Part shown: piece by piece, positions 1-8,909 of the stretch
Layout: the number at the start of each line of letters is the position of its first letter
Position numbering within the stretch: the first letter of the stretch is position 1
From: Acidobacteriota bacterium
Lineage (GTDB): Bacteria; Acidobacteriota; Terriglobia; Bryobacterales; Bryobacteraceae
DNA: 55,819 nucleotides
Assembly (NCBI GenBank): GCA_016213725.1
Contig: JACQZS010000091.1
Coordinates: 1 to 55,819, forward strand
Direction of reading: 5' to 3'
Program-made: the position numbers and the translations under genes
Notes under the pieces: model-generated
Database searches by the model: none
What the model saw: the letters and a program-made list of their open reading frames with translations, nothing else
Told to the model about the DNA's origin: nothing

Positions 1-450
1 CGCTTCCACCGCATCCACCAGCGCCGGCATGGCCGCCACCACTTCCGCCGATTGCGTGGCCGCCCACTCGAACTCAGCCGCCTCCAGCCCGAGCAACACC
101 AGGCTCGAGGGCACGCACTTCAACAGCCCCGCCAGCCTCCAGGCGTGCGACAGACCGGTGCCCTGCGAAGAACAGCGCGCTTCCTGGGGCCGGAACTCCT
201 GCGACGACGCCTCCATGCGCCGCAGCGTGCCCGGCGCCAGCCCGCCCGTCAGGGCGTCCACCACAATCACGTGCCGCGCCTGCTGCCACGCCTCCAGAAA
301 CTCCGAAGCGTCGCCGCGGATGGTGCGCGCCGGACTCTTGCGCGCTTCCAGCGCCGCCGCGCATAGCGGCCCCACGGCATCGTCGCCGCGGTCCATGTTG
401 CCGCAGCACAGGAAGAGGGCGTGGTAACTCTTCGTCGCAGGCTTCTTCAT
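1..450 (-). CDS. hydrogenase maturation protease, C-terminus cut by window edge
   Basis: The reading frame starts at the ATG at 450 and runs off the left edge, so about 150 residues are visible. Near the N-terminus it has GNMDRGDDAVG, which matches the family signature GN.(L/D)..DD..G of HyaD/HycI-type endopeptidases; the acidic residues there bind nickel. A second acidic position follows in VVDAL. These proteases trim the C-terminal tail of the [NiFe] large subunit after nickel insertion. The gene lies 22 bp downstream of the large-subunit stop, on the same strand, and that subunit still carries a removable nine-residue tail (FLKLEHERG) after its last metal ligand, so it is the likely substrate. 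Family assignment is firm; partner assignment is inferred from position. Confidence 0.85.
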   Translation of the reverse strand, partial: MKKPATKSYHALFLCCGNMDRGDDAVGPLCAAALEARKSPARTIRGDASEFLEAWQQARHVIVVDALTGGLAPGTLRRMEASSQEFRPQEARCSSQGTGLSHAWRLAGLLKCVPSSLVLLGLEAAEFEWAATQSAEVVAAMPALVDAVEA

Positions 451-472
451 CGCCGGATGGGCCTGCAGGATT

Positions 473-1795
473 CTAACCGCGTTCGTGCTCCAGTTTCAAG
501 AAGTGCGTCGCGCAGGAGATGCAGGGGTCGTAGTTCCGCACGGCCTGCTCCGCCTTCCAGGCGATCTCCTCGCTCGGCAGCTTGAGCAGTTGCGGAACGT
601 AGTTCCACAGGTCGTCTTCCATGCGTTTGAGGTTCTGCGCCGTCGGCGGGACGATGCGGGCCGTCTGGATGAGGCCCTGCTCATCCACCGCGTAGCGGTG
701 GTACAGCAGTCCGCGCGGAGCCTCCGTGGCCGCCATGCCGGTGCCGGCCCGCGCCGCCGCTTCCACCCGCGGCCGCTCCGGCCGTTCGTATTCTCCAATC
801 AGCCGCAGGGCCTCTTCGCAGGCGAACACCAGTTCGACGGCCCGCACCGTGATGCTCTTGAACGGATTGTGCACCGGCGGCAGCAGCTTCACTTCGGAGG
901 CCGCCTGGCGCGCCGTCTCCGGCAGCTTGTCGAAGTTCAGGTTGAAGCGCGCCAGCGGCCCAACGTGATACGACCCGCGCATGCGCATCACCGAGTGCAG
1001 GGCGTTGGAGTGCCGCACGTGCTGCTCCAGGCTGTGCTCCTCGAACTCCGCGGCGTCGATGTCCAGCCCCCGGTTCGACACGATGCGCCCTTCGCACAGC
1101 GGATACTCGTCCGGGTGCGAAACCGAGACATACTCGTAATCCACGTCGAAATCCGGGAACGGGAAAGTGGCCACCAGCCTGGCCGTTGCGACTGACGCCT
1201 CCACGGCCCATTTCAGCTCCTCCACGAGCGGCGCCAGCTCTTCCTTCTTCGGCGTGCGGTAAAAGCCGCCCACGCACGCGCTCACCGGATGGATCTCGCG
1301 CCCGCCTAGGATGCGCACAATCTCGTTGCCCAGCTTCTTCAGCCGCAGCGCGCCCAGCACGACGTCCTTGTGCGTAGCCGCCAGCTGCAGCGCATCCTGC
1401 GTGCCCAGGAAGTCCGGCGCGTGCAGGAAGTAGATATGCAGCGCGTGGGACTCGATCCACTCTCCGCAATAGAACAGCCGCCGCAGCGCACGGATGGCCG
1501 GCGGGATCTCCACCTGCAGCGCGCGCTCCAGCGCGTGCACCGCGCTCATCTGGTAGGCGATGGGGCAGATGCCGCAGATGCGCGCCGTGATGTCCGGCGT
1601 CTCCGAGTAGTGGCGTCCGCGCAGGAACCCCTCGAACAGCCGCGGCGGCTCCGGGATCTTCAGCTTCAGATCGAGAATCTTATCGCCCTTCGTCTTGATG
1701 TGGAGCGCACCCTCGCCCTCCACGCGGGCCAGCACCGGCACGTCGATCTTGTTCACGCCCTGTTTGGCCGCAGCGGACGCCTCCACCGGGATCAT
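473..1795 (-). CDS. [NiFe] hydrogenase large (alpha) subunit, group 3b-like
   Basis: 440 residues from the ATG at 1795, which overlaps the small-subunit stop in an ATGA. The longer open frame upstream is the small-subunit region in another phase. The N-terminal motif RVEGEG is at residues 24-29, the first nickel motif RICGIC at 72-77, and the second, DPCISCATH, at 423-431. The four cysteines of these two motifs bind the Ni-Fe centre. A nine-residue tail after His431 is the expected protease-removed extension. There is no Tat signal, so the enzyme is cytoplasmic. Together with the diaphorase and beta Fe-S subunits encoded upstream this fits the NAD(P)-linked bidirectional/sulfhydrogenase class (group 3b; HydA/HyhL). 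The subgroup is inferred from operon composition. Confidence 0.93.
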   Translation of the reverse strand: MIPVEASAAAKQGVNKIDVPVLARVEGEGALHIKTKGDKILDLKLKIPEPPRLFEGFLRGRHYSETPDITARICGICPIAYQMSAVHALERALQVEIPPAIRALRRLFYCGEWIESHALHIYFLHAPDFLGTQDALQLAATHKDVVLGALRLKKLGNEIVRILGGREIHPVSACVGGFYRTPKKEELAPLVEELKWAVEASVATARLVATFPFPDFDVDYEYVSVSHPDEYPLCEGRIVSNRGLDIDAAEFEEHSLEQHVRHSNALHSVMRMRGSYHVGPLARFNLNFDKLPETARQAASEVKLLPPVHNPFKSITVRAVELVFACEEALRLIGEYERPERPRVEAAARAGTGMAATEAPRGLLYHRYAVDEQGLIQTARIVPPTAQNLKRMEDDLWNYVPQLLKLPSEEIAWKAEQAVRNYDPCISCATHFLKLEHERG

Positions 1796-2577
1796 TGCTG
1801 ATGTACCTCCTCGCTGACTTTGCGGAACTGCCAGGCCCAGGCGTTGAACGAGCGGAACGCCCGGTCCACCTCCGGCTGCGTCGCGCCCAGCGTGTAGAAA
1901 CGCTCCGCCAGGCTCGGCGCATTGGCGTTCTCCATGGGACCGAAGCAGCCGTAACCGCCGCGGCCCATCGAAGGGCACAACGCTCCGCAGCCGGCCTGCG
2001 TGGCCGGCCCCAGGCACGGCGTGCCGGCCGCCACCATCAGGCAGACGTTCGAGCGCCGCTTGCACTCCAGGCACACCGAATACGTGGGCAAGTTCGGGCG
2101 CCGCCCCGCCAGCGTCGCGGCGATCACTTCGATCAGGTGCTCCTTTTGGATGGGGCAGCCGCGCAGCTCCAGGTCCACCGGCACATGCTCGGCCACGGGC
2201 GTGGACATCTTCAGGGTGGAGATGAAGTCCGGCTTGGCGTACACCACGCGCACGAACTCGCTCACGTCGCGCCAATTGCGTAGCGCCTGGATGCCGCCGG
2301 CGGTGGCGCAGGCGCCGATCGTGATCAGCGTCTTCGACTGCCGGCGCACCTGGTGGATCAGCTCCGCGTCGTGGGGCGTGGTGATGGAGCCTTCCACCAG
2401 GGCGATATCATAAGGCCCCTTCTGCATCCGCCGCGAGGCCTCCGGGAAGTAGGCGATCTCCACCGCGCCGGCCACCGCCAGCAGTTCGTCTTCAGCGTCC
2501 AGCAGGCTCAACTGGCAGCCGTCGCACGAGGCGAACTTGAAAACCGCCACGCGCGGCTTCTCATGTTTAAAGCTCAT
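1792..2577 (-). CDS. [NiFe] hydrogenase small (delta) subunit
   Basis: 261 residues. Residues 18-21 are CDGC in a FASCDGCQ context, the N-terminal proximal-cluster motif of [NiFe] small subunits. Later cysteines ([37 protein letters not shown]) supply ligands for the other [4Fe-4S] clusters. There is no Tat signal peptide, which agrees with a cytoplasmic group 3 enzyme. The subunit relays electrons between the Ni-Fe site in the large subunit and the diaphorase. The start at 2577 overlaps the diaphorase end by 11 bp, and its stop overlaps the large-subunit start by 4 bp, so translation is probably coupled. Confidence 0.92.
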   Translation of the reverse strand: MSFKHEKPRVAVFKFASCDGCQLSLLDAEDELLAVAGAVEIAYFPEASRRMQKGPYDIALVEGSITTPHDAELIHQVRRQSKTLITIGACATAGGIQALRNWRDVSEFVRVVYAKPDFISTLKMSTPVAEHVPVDLELRGCPIQKEHLIEVIAATLAGRRPNLPTYSVCLECKRRSNVCLMVAAGTPCLGPATQAGCGALCPSMGRGGYGCFGPMENANAPSLAERFYTLGATQPEVDRAFRSFNAWAWQFRKVSEEVHQQ

Positions 2578-3427
2578 AAAGATCCATGTAGGGCTTCATG
2601 CTTGTGTAGGGAAATACCGGCCCGTCCTTGCAGACAAAGTAGGGCCCCATCTGGCAGTGGCCGCAGAAGCCTACGGCGCACTTCATGTTGCGCTCCATGG
2701 AGAGATGGATCTGCTCCGGCGGGATGCCGCGCGTCTCCAGCTCCCGGCTGGCGTAGCGCATCATGATCTCCGGCCCGCACAGCATCGCCACCGTCTCCTT
2801 GGGCTGCATGCGCACGTGGCGGAACAGCGTGGTGACCACACCTACGTAACCGCGCCAGCTCACGCCTCCGTAATCCACCGTGGCCAGCGCCTGCGTGTCC
2901 GGCAGCATGCCCCAGGCCGCAAACTCCTTCTTGTACAGCAGGTCGCGCGGACTGCGCCCGCCGTAAAGAACCACCAGCCGGTTGTAGTCTCCCCGGTGGC
3001 GCAGGATGTGATAGATGGCCGGCCGCAACGGCGCCAGCCCGATGCCGCCGGCGACAATCAGCACGCTCTTGCCGCGCGACTCCTTCATCGGCCACGCGGT
3101 GCCGAACGGGCCCCGGATGCCGATGGTGTCGCCCGGCCTGCGCGTCACCAGTTGGTAGGTCACCTGCCCCACAGACCGGATGGTGTAGGTGAGCTGCTCG
3201 CGCCGCTCCGGATCGCCCGAGATGCTGATGGGCAGCTCGCCCACGCCGGGCACGTAGAGCATGGAGAACTGCCCCGGCTGAAACACGGCAACCGGGTCGC
3301 CTTCGGGCGGCTCCAGGTTCAACGTGAAAGTGTCGTGCGTCTCCTTGGCGACGCTCGCCAGCCGCGCCGCCACCGGCTCCATCACGGAGCGCTCGGCGGC
3401 AGCCGGCGTTTCCAGCGCCAGGCTCAT
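2567..3427 (-). CDS. hydrogenase gamma subunit, FAD/NAD(P)-binding diaphorase
   Basis: 286 residues from the ATG at 3427, which sits in an ATGA overlap with the cyclic-nucleotide-domain gene. The fold is that of ferredoxin-NADP reductase/dihydroorotate dehydrogenase PyrK-like proteins: an N-terminal flavin-binding barrel ([10 protein letters not shown]), then a nucleotide-binding half with the glycine-rich [17 protein letters not shown] and MLCGPE. The C-terminus has a four-cysteine [2Fe-2S] motif ([18 protein letters not shown]). This is the HydG/HyhG subunit that exchanges electrons between NAD(P)H and the hydrogenase module. Which pyridine nucleotide it prefers cannot be told from the sequence. 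Confidence 0.9.
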   Translation of the reverse strand: MSLALETPAAAERSVMEPVAARLASVAKETHDTFTLNLEPPEGDPVAVFQPGQFSMLYVPGVGELPISISGDPERREQLTYTIRSVGQVTYQLVTRRPGDTIGIRGPFGTAWPMKESRGKSVLIVAGGIGLAPLRPAIYHILRHRGDYNRLVVLYGGRSPRDLLYKKEFAAWGMLPDTQALATVDYGGVSWRGYVGVVTTLFRHVRMQPKETVAMLCGPEIMMRYASRELETRGIPPEQIHLSMERNMKCAVGFCGHCQMGPYFVCKDGPVFPYTSMKPYMDLYEL

Positions 3428-3900
3428 TTGATTTGCCCTCCCCGGGCGGAGTACACGTCCAGCACCTGCATGCGCGTGGAGCGCAGCCGCTCCGCCACGG
3501 TCACCAGGATCCGGCGCATGATCAGATAGCCGAACTCGTGGTCCTCCTCGCATTCGGCGGCCACGCGCGCGCCGTCAAACGCCAGCGCTTTCACCGGCTT
3601 CATGCAGCGCGCGCGGAACTGTTTATCCACTCTCGACATCAGGGACGACCAGCCCAGTTCCTCGCCGTCGCCCACCGTCTGGATGGTCACCACGCGGCCC
3701 GGCGCGGCCAGCTCCAACGCCACCAGGCCGGACAGGATCAGGTAGAAGAAGCTCGACGGGTCGCCCTCGCGGAAGATGATCTGGTCCTCCTCGAAGGTCA
3801 CCTCGAAGGCGAGCTGGCTGAGTTTGTCGAGCAAGCGCTCCGGCACACCTTCCAGAAAGGGGTGGTCCTTGAGCGCCGCGCCAACGGCAGTGGGGATCAT
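3424..3900 (-). CDS. cyclic nucleotide-binding domain protein inside the hydrogenase operon
   Basis: 158 residues from the ATG at 3900; the extra residues upstream in the open frame are antisense coding and are left out. Residues about 15-130 form a cNMP-binding (Crp/Fnr sensor) beta-barrel: LFLEGVPERLLDKL-like entry helix, IIFREGDPSSFFYLILSG, then a glycine/glutamate phosphate-binding-cassette region (GDGEELGWSSL). There is only a short helical tail and no winged-helix DNA-binding domain, so it is a sensor or accessory module rather than a Crp-type regulator. It lies between the beta and gamma subunits, 11 bp after one and overlapping the other by 4 bp. Such genes have been noted in some group 3b operons. 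Whether it binds a nucleotide is unknown. Confidence 0.82.
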   Translation of the reverse strand: MIPTAVGAALKDHPFLEGVPERLLDKLSQLAFEVTFEEDQIIFREGDPSSFFYLILSGLVALELAAPGRVVTIQTVGDGEELGWSSLMSRVDKQFRARCMKPVKALAFDGARVAAECEEDHEFGYLIMRRILVTVAERLRSTRMQVLDVYSARGGQIK

Positions 3901-3911
3901 GGCAGTTCTCC

Positions 3912-5036
3912 TCAGATGGCGGCCGGCGCGCCTGCTTTCAACCACTCGAACTCCGCGGTGATGTCGATGCCGGCGGGACACCACGTGATGCAGCGCCCGC
4001 AGCCCACGCAGCCCGGCGAGCCGAACTGCTGCTGCCAGCGGGCCAGTTTGTGGCCGAGCCAGTGACGGTAGCGCGACTTGGTGGAAAGCCGCACGCTGCC
4101 GCCGTGAATATAGGTGAAGTTCTGCGTGAAACAGGAGTCCCAAACACGATGCCGCTCGGCCGTTTGCAGGTCGAGCGACGAATGTTCCTCGAAGTTCACG
4201 CAGAAGCAGGTGGGACAGGCCTGCGTACAGTTGCCGCAGGCCATGCAGCGCCGGGCGATGTCGTCCCAGCGCGGACTGTCGTAGTTGCGCTCCACCACCG
4301 CCGCGGCGCTGGAGAAATCCACCTTGCGCTGCTGCGCGCCGGCGGCCAGCGCGCAGGCGTCCGCCAGTTCACGTGCCCATTCGGGCGGCGCCGGCGGCGC
4401 TCCGGTCTTCTCGAGCAGCGCCGCGCCGGCCGCCGTTCCACACTCGGCGAAGTACTCCGGCATGGCGCCGTCCAGCCGCTCGTGCAGCGCAATATCGAAG
4501 CCCGTTTTGGCCTGCGGACCGGCTTTGGACGAGGCGCAGAAACAGGTTTCGGCGCACTCGGTGCAGTGCACGGCGATGAGAAACAGGCCGGCCCGGTTCG
4601 CCTGATAGATGTCGTCGGAGTAGCGGTCGTTCAGCAACACGCGGTCCAGCGCCGCCACCGCCGCCACGTCGCACGGCTTCACGCCGAGAAAGGCGCGTTT
4701 CGCCGCTGCCGGCCGGTCCTCCAAAATGCGGAACGCGCCGCCGTTGCGCTCCGCCTTCATAATGCGCGCGCGGGGCGGGTGGAGGAACTTCTTCAGGCTC
4801 TCGGGTCCGTTCCTGTAACCGAACAGCGACTCGCCGCCGCGGTTCTCCAAACGGTAGTGCGCCGGGCCGTGCGCGGAGGTCCACCCGCGGGGCAACTCAC
4901 CAACGTCCGTCAGCGGCGCCCACTCCATGGCGAGTTCGCCGCGTACAGGTCCGTAAGTTTGATACCCCTCCTCTCGCAGCAACTTCAATAAAGAATTCAG
5001 ATGAGTTCGTTCGAGCCGGTACTGCTTCTTGCGCAT
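3912..5036 (-). CDS. hydrogenase beta subunit, 4Fe-4S protein (HydB/HyhB-like)
   Basis: 374 residues from the ATG at 5036, which is preceded by an AGGTG Shine-Dalgarno-like stretch about six bases upstream. A GTG nine bases earlier would give three more residues but has no such site. The first two-thirds are the HydB-type domain with a cysteine patch (HCTECAETCFC). The C-terminal third has two ferredoxin motifs, CMACGNCTQACPTCFC and CVGCGRCITWCPAGID, for two [4Fe-4S] clusters. It is the first gene of the operon and links the diaphorase to the hydrogenase module. Confidence 0.9.
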   Translation of the reverse strand: MRKKQYRLERTHLNSLLKLLREEGYQTYGPVRGELAMEWAPLTDVGELPRGWTSAHGPAHYRLENRGGESLFGYRNGPESLKKFLHPPRARIMKAERNGGAFRILEDRPAAAKRAFLGVKPCDVAAVAALDRVLLNDRYSDDIYQANRAGLFLIAVHCTECAETCFCASSKAGPQAKTGFDIALHERLDGAMPEYFAECGTAAGAALLEKTGAPPAPPEWARELADACALAAGAQQRKVDFSSAAAVVERNYDSPRWDDIARRCMACGNCTQACPTCFCVNFEEHSSLDLQTAERHRVWDSCFTQNFTYIHGGSVRLSTKSRYRHWLGHKLARWQQQFGSPGCVGCGRCITWCPAGIDITAEFEWLKAGAPAAI

Positions 5037-5063
5037 CGCGGACACCTAGTAAGATCCGGTTGA

Positions 5064-5092
5064 GTTATATCAGAGTTTCGGATCCGATTAAA
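5064..5092 (-). promoter_or_regulatory. candidate promoter of the hydrogenase operon
   Basis: On the minus strand a TATAAC -10 box (5064-5069) lies 17 bp from a weak TTTAAT -35 (5087-5092), about 27 bp upstream of the beta-subunit start. The spacer holds a perfect 10-bp palindrome, TCGGATCCGA (5078-5087), placed where a repressor could block RNA polymerase. Found by eye; the palindrome also contains a common 6-mer and may be chance. Confidence 0.4.
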
Positions 5093-5189
5093 GGGGTTTA
5101 TCGCCTGATCTTTTCCCGGCTGCATTGCCCGCGCCCGAACCCGCCAAAAACCCGCGCCCCTTCCGCCCGGACTGATATATCATCGGATC

Positions 5190-6032
5190 ATGTTCTCCGA
5201 ATCCAGCCGCAGAAATTTCCTTCAGGCCGTGCCCGCCGCAGCGGCCGCCACGTCAGCACTTCCTTTTTCAGCCGCCGCCGCGCCCGCCGCGGGCGACATC
5301 AAGCTCGGCATCGCCAGCTACTCGTTCCGCGAGTTCGGCCGCCGGCTGTGCATCAAGTACACCAAGGAACTCGGCATCACTCTGCTCACCATCAAGGAGT
5401 TCCACGCGCTCTACCGCTCCACGCCGCAGGAGCTGGCCAGCGCGAAAAACGATTTCGCCAAGGCCGGCATCACCCTCACCGGCGGGGGCACCGTCTACAT
5501 GCTCAAGGACGACGACGCCGACGTGAAGTCCTACTTCGATTACGCCAAGGCGCTGGGCATGCCCATGATGAACATCGGCACCACCGCCAAGATCATGCCC
5601 ACCGTGGAGAAGTACGCCAAGCAGTACGACATCAAGATCGCCGTGCACAACCACGGGCCCGAGGACAAGAACTTCCCCGCCCCCTCCGACGCGCTGAAGG
5701 TGATCAAGGACATGGATCCCCGCATGGGCGTCTGCATCGACGTCGGCCACACCACCAGAACGGGCAAGAATGTTCTGGAGGAGATTCAGGCCGCCGGCCC
5801 GCGCCTGCTCGACATGCACGTGAAGGATCTCAAGGACCTCATGAACCGCGACAGCCAGTGCGACGTCGGCGAAGGCGCCATGCCCATCGTCGACATCTTC
5901 AAGCTCCTGAAGAAGATGAACTATCAGGGCACGGTGCACCTGGAATACGAGATCAACGCCGACAACCCGCTGCTGGGCATGCACAAGAGCTTCTCTTACA
6001 TGCGCGGCGTCAACGCCGCCCTGCGCGCCTAA
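5190..6032 (+). CDS. Tat-exported sugar phosphate isomerase/epimerase-like TIM-barrel protein
   Basis: 280 residues. The N-terminus is a Tat signal (SRRNFLQAV followed by an alanine-rich stretch ending around residue 33). The mature part is an AP-endonuclease-2/xylose-isomerase-like barrel: KLGIASYSFR at strand 1, IAVHNHGPED, GVCIDVGHT and MHVKDLKD, whose His, Glu and Asp residues normally hold a divalent metal. The closing VHLEYEI matches the last metal-binding glutamate. Members act on sugars or inositols; the exact substrate is not readable. The gene stands alone, divergent from the hydrogenase operon. A TATCAT box six bases before the ATG and a palindrome TGATATATCA (5173-5182) overlap the likely promoter. 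Confidence 0.85.
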   Translation: MFSESSRRNFLQAVPAAAAATSALPFSAAAAPAAGDIKLGIASYSFREFGRRLCIKYTKELGITLLTIKEFHALYRSTPQELASAKNDFAKAGITLTGGGTVYMLKDDDADVKSYFDYAKALGMPMMNIGTTAKIMPTVEKYAKQYDIKIAVHNHGPEDKNFPAPSDALKVIKDMDPRMGVCIDVGHTTRTGKNVLEEIQAAGPRLLDMHVKDLKDLMNRDSQCDVGEGAMPIVDIFKLLKKMNYQGTVHLEYEINADNPLLGMHKSFSYMRGVNAALRA

Positions 6033-6048
6033 TCACGAACCAAATGCA

Positions 6049-6081
6049 AAGGGCCGGCGCTCCGTTGGGAGGCCGGCCCTT
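6049..6081. terminator. hairpin between convergent isomerase-like gene and pnp
   Basis: A perfect 10-bp stem (AAGGGCCGGC paired with GCCGGCCCTT) with a 13-nt loop lies between the two convergent stops. There is only a weak T-rich tail on either side. Its symmetry and position suggest a bidirectional terminator. Confidence 0.6.
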
Positions 6082-6099
6082 CGTCATTAGGATGGTCTG

Positions 6100-8331
6100 T
6101 TAGCGGCGGCGTTCGCGGCGGCCGCGGTCCGGCCGGTCGCTGCGCTCGCTGCGTTCGCTACGCTCGGGACGATCACCGCCGTTGTCCTTCACAACGATCT
6201 CGGGATCGCCCTCGGGGGTGCCTTCCGGACGGCTGCCCTTGAGCTTGTCGCGCTGTTCCTTCAGCACAGCCTTGCGGCTGAGCTTGATCTTGTTGCCTTC
6301 GAGCGCCAGCACCTTGACCAGAATCTGGTCGCCCTCGTTCAGCTCGTCGCGCACGTTCTTCACGCGGTTCTCGCTGATCTCGGAGATGTGCAGCAGCCCG
6401 TCGGTGCCGGGGAAGATCTCCACGAAGGCGCCGAAGTCGGCGATGCGGACCACCTTGCCCAGGTAGGTCTTGTTGACCTCGGCGACGGCGGCGATGTCGC
6501 TCACCATCTTCATGGCCTTCTTGGCGGATTCGCCGTCGGAGGCGAAGATGTTCACCGTGCCGTCGTCGTGGACGTCGATCTTGACGCCGGTCTGGTCGAT
6601 GATGCCGCGGATCACCTTGCCGCCCGGCCCGATGATCTCGCGGATCTTGTCGGTGGGCACGGTGACGGTGTAGATGCGCGGAGCGTAGATGCTCATCTCG
6701 GCGCGCGGCTCGGCGATGGCTTCCTGCATCTTGTCGAGGAGGAAGATGCGGGCTTCATGCGCCTGGTCGAGGGCTTCCTTCATGATCTGGGTGCTGACGT
6801 TCGGCACCTTGATGTCCATCTGGAGGCCGGTGATGCCTTCGCGCGTGCCGGAGACTTTGAAGTCCATGTCGCCGTAGTGGTCTTCGGCGCCGGCGATGTC
6901 GGTGAGGATGGCGTACTTGTCGCCTTCCTTCACCAGGCCCATCGCGATGCCGGCCACGGGGGCCTTGATCTTCACGCCGGCATCCATCAGGGCGAGCGTG
7001 GCGCCGCAGACGGTGGCCATGGAGGAAGAGCCGTTGGATTCGAGAATGTCGCTGACGATGCGGAGGGTGTAGGGGAACTCGGTGTCGGCCGGAATCATCG
7101 GCAGAATGGAGCGCTCAGCCAGCGCGCCGTGGCCCACTTCACGCCGGCCGGGGCCGCGCATAAAGCCAACTTCGCCAACCGAGAACGGCGGGAAGTTATA
7201 GTGCAGCATGAGGCGCTTGGAGGTCTCCTGCAGGTTCAGGGTCTCCAGCCGCTGCTCGTCTTCCTTGGTGCCCAGCGTCGTGGTAACCAGGGCCTGGGTC
7301 TCGCCGCGGGTGAACAGCGCGGAGCCGTGCACGCGGGGCAGCACGCCGGTTTCGATGGTGATCTTGCGGATCTCGTTCATGGCGCGGCGGTCGGGCCGCT
7401 GGCGCTGTTCGAGCATCTCGGTGCGGAAGATCTTCTCGCGCAGCGCTTCAAAGGCGCCCTTGGCTTCGAGGATGTCGGCCTCTTCGGTGTAGAGGGCCAG
7501 CGATTCCTTCTTCAGCGCGTCGATGCGGGCGTAGCTCTCGGTCTTGCCGTACTTCTGCGTGTTGAGCGCGTCGGCCAGCCGGTCCTTGATGAGGGTCTCC
7601 ACCTTGGCGGCGATCTCGGCGTTGCGCGGAGCCGGCGTAAACGTGCGCTTGGTCTTGCCGCAGGCGGCTACCAGCTCGCGGATGCCGGCGTTCATCTTGC
7701 GGCAGCACTCGTGGCCGAAGTCGATGGCGGCGAGGATCTCTTCCTCGGTGGCTTCCTGGGCGCCGGCTTCCACCATGACGATGCCGGAATCGGTGCCGGC
7801 CACCACGATGTTGACCTTGGCCGCAGCCTGCTGCTCGTAAGAGGGGAACGCGATGAACTCATCGCCGATCTTGCTCACGCGCAGGCCGCTGACGACATGT
7901 TCAAACGGGACGTCGCTGATGGCCAGGGCGGCGCCGGAACAGACGATGGCCATGGTGGCGGGGTCGGTGTCGGGCGAAGCCGAGAGCACCATGGAGATGA
8001 TCTGCGTTTCGCAGGTGTAGCCTTCGGGGAACAGCGGCCGCAGCGGGCGGTCGACCAGGCGCGAGGTCAGGATTTCCCGGTCGCTGGGACGGCCTTCGCG
8101 CTTGAGGTACCCGCCGGGGATGCGGCCGGCGGCATAGGTGTATTCACGGTAATCGACCGTGAGGGGGAAAAAGGCTGCGTTGGGTTTCGGTTCAGAGTTG
8201 GAGCAGGCGCTGCTGAGAACCACCGTGTCGCCGATAGTGACGACCACGGCACCGTGTGCCTGCTTGGCCATGCGGCCGGTTTCAATTGTCAGAATTCGAC
8301 CGCCGAGGTCGATGGTAACGGAATGTGTCAT
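6100..8331 (-). CDS. pnp: polyribonucleotide nucleotidyltransferase (PNPase)
   Basis: 743 residues, full length for the family. Two RNase PH-like domains flank an all-helical domain (roughly residues 10-140 and 320-460). They are followed by a KH domain with the GxxG loop IIGPGGKVIRGI, then an S1 domain (GKVVRIADFGAFVEI...DGLLHISE). The enzyme degrades RNA 3' to 5' using phosphate and is a core of the degradosome. The tail is a low-complexity run of Arg/Asp/Ser/Glu (RPERSERSERSDRPDRGRR), likely a disordered RNA- or partner-binding extension. It follows rpsO on the same strand, the widely conserved order, with a strong hairpin between them. Confidence 0.97.
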   Translation of the reverse strand: MTHSVTIDLGGRILTIETGRMAKQAHGAVVVTIGDTVVLSSACSNSEPKPNAAFFPLTVDYREYTYAAGRIPGGYLKREGRPSDREILTSRLVDRPLRPLFPEGYTCETQIISMVLSASPDTDPATMAIVCSGAALAISDVPFEHVVSGLRVSKIGDEFIAFPSYEQQAAAKVNIVVAGTDSGIVMVEAGAQEATEEEILAAIDFGHECCRKMNAGIRELVAACGKTKRTFTPAPRNAEIAAKVETLIKDRLADALNTQKYGKTESYARIDALKKESLALYTEEADILEAKGAFEALREKIFRTEMLEQRQRPDRRAMNEIRKITIETGVLPRVHGSALFTRGETQALVTTTLGTKEDEQRLETLNLQETSKRLMLHYNFPPFSVGEVGFMRGPGRREVGHGALAERSILPMIPADTEFPYTLRIVSDILESNGSSSMATVCGATLALMDAGVKIKAPVAGIAMGLVKEGDKYAILTDIAGAEDHYGDMDFKVSGTREGITGLQMDIKVPNVSTQIMKEALDQAHEARIFLLDKMQEAIAEPRAEMSIYAPRIYTVTVPTDKIREIIGPGGKVIRGIIDQTGVKIDVHDDGTVNIFASDGESAKKAMKMVSDIAAVAEVNKTYLGKVVRIADFGAFVEIFPGTDGLLHISEISENRVKNVRDELNEGDQILVKVLALEGNKIKLSRKAVLKEQRDKLKGSRPEGTPEGDPEIVVKDNGGDRPERSERSERSDRPDRGRRERRR

Positions 8332-8514
8332 TTCATTTCTCCCAGGCCAAACGGCGCAGATGCCGCCAGGCCTATTCGCTTGTCTTGTAGGATTGGATCT
8401 TTGCCGGAACTATGCGGCGGGGAGGAAGGAGCCGGCGCGGGCACAAAGCTACCCTTCAGGTAGACCTGTGTCATTACGGCTCGTGCCATTTCGAGGGAAT
8501 CCAGAATGGGACTC

Positions 8515-8548
8515 GCGCGCGGACCCCCGGGAAAGGGGGCACGCGCGC
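8515..8548 (-). promoter_or_regulatory. rpsO-pnp intergenic hairpin (terminator or RNase III processing site)
   Basis: A GC-rich stem (GCGCGC pairing GCGCGC, then CCCCC pairing GGGGG with a short mismatched interior) closes a six-base loop, about 20 bp after the rpsO stop. In E. coli the same intergenic space holds a terminator and an RNase III site through which PNPase represses its own mRNA. The same role here is inferred from position and structure. Confidence 0.6.
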
Positions 8549-8566
8549 AAGAAGGAATCCGGTGAG

Positions 8567-8836
8567 CTAGCGGCGGATGCCGAGGCTCAGGATGATGGCC
8601 TTATAGCGTTCGGGGTTGCGGCTCTTGAGATAATCAAGCAGGCGGCGACGGCGCGCCACCATGGTCAGCAGCCCGCGGCGGCTATGATGGTCCTTCTTGT
8701 GGGTCTTGAAGTGCTCGGTGAGCAGAGCGATGTTCTGGCTCAGGAGAGCAATCTGGACTTCCGGCGAACCTGTATCGGTCTTATGCACCCGATACTTGGT
8801 AATGGTGCTTGCTTTGGCGTCAGATGCCAGTGCCAT
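8567..8836 (-). CDS. rpsO: 30S ribosomal protein S15
   Basis: 89 residues, the normal length. Conserved S15 features are present: [15 protein letters not shown] near the N-terminus, the 16S rRNA-contact stretch [18 protein letters not shown], and the C-terminal [16 protein letters not shown]. It binds the central domain of 16S rRNA early in 30S assembly. It is followed by pnp on the same strand. A GAGGAG site lies about 13 nt upstream of the ATG. Confidence 0.97.
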   Translation of the reverse strand: MALASDAKASTITKYRVHKTDTGSPEVQIALLSQNIALLTEHFKTHKKDHHSRRGLLTMVARRRRLLDYLKSRNPERYKAIILSLGIRR

Positions 8837-8882
8837 TATCTAAAACACACTCCTCGTCTTACGTTCGTTTCGGTACTGCTTC

Positions 8883-8891
8883 AGGATAGCA
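8883..8891 (-). promoter_or_regulatory. rpsO: extended -10 element of rpsO
   Basis: On the minus strand TGCTATCCT forms an extended -10 box about 47 nt upstream of the rpsO start. A TTGAAA lies 19 bp further upstream, a little far for a standard -35. Assigned by eye. Confidence 0.4.
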
Positions 8892-8909
8892 CAGAAACCG
8901 CGCCGCCTT

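Noticed and set aside
6388-8463. A 691-codon plus-strand frame opposite pnp
   Set aside because: Antisense to a certain gene, with the usual His/Asp/Val/Gly-rich shadow composition.
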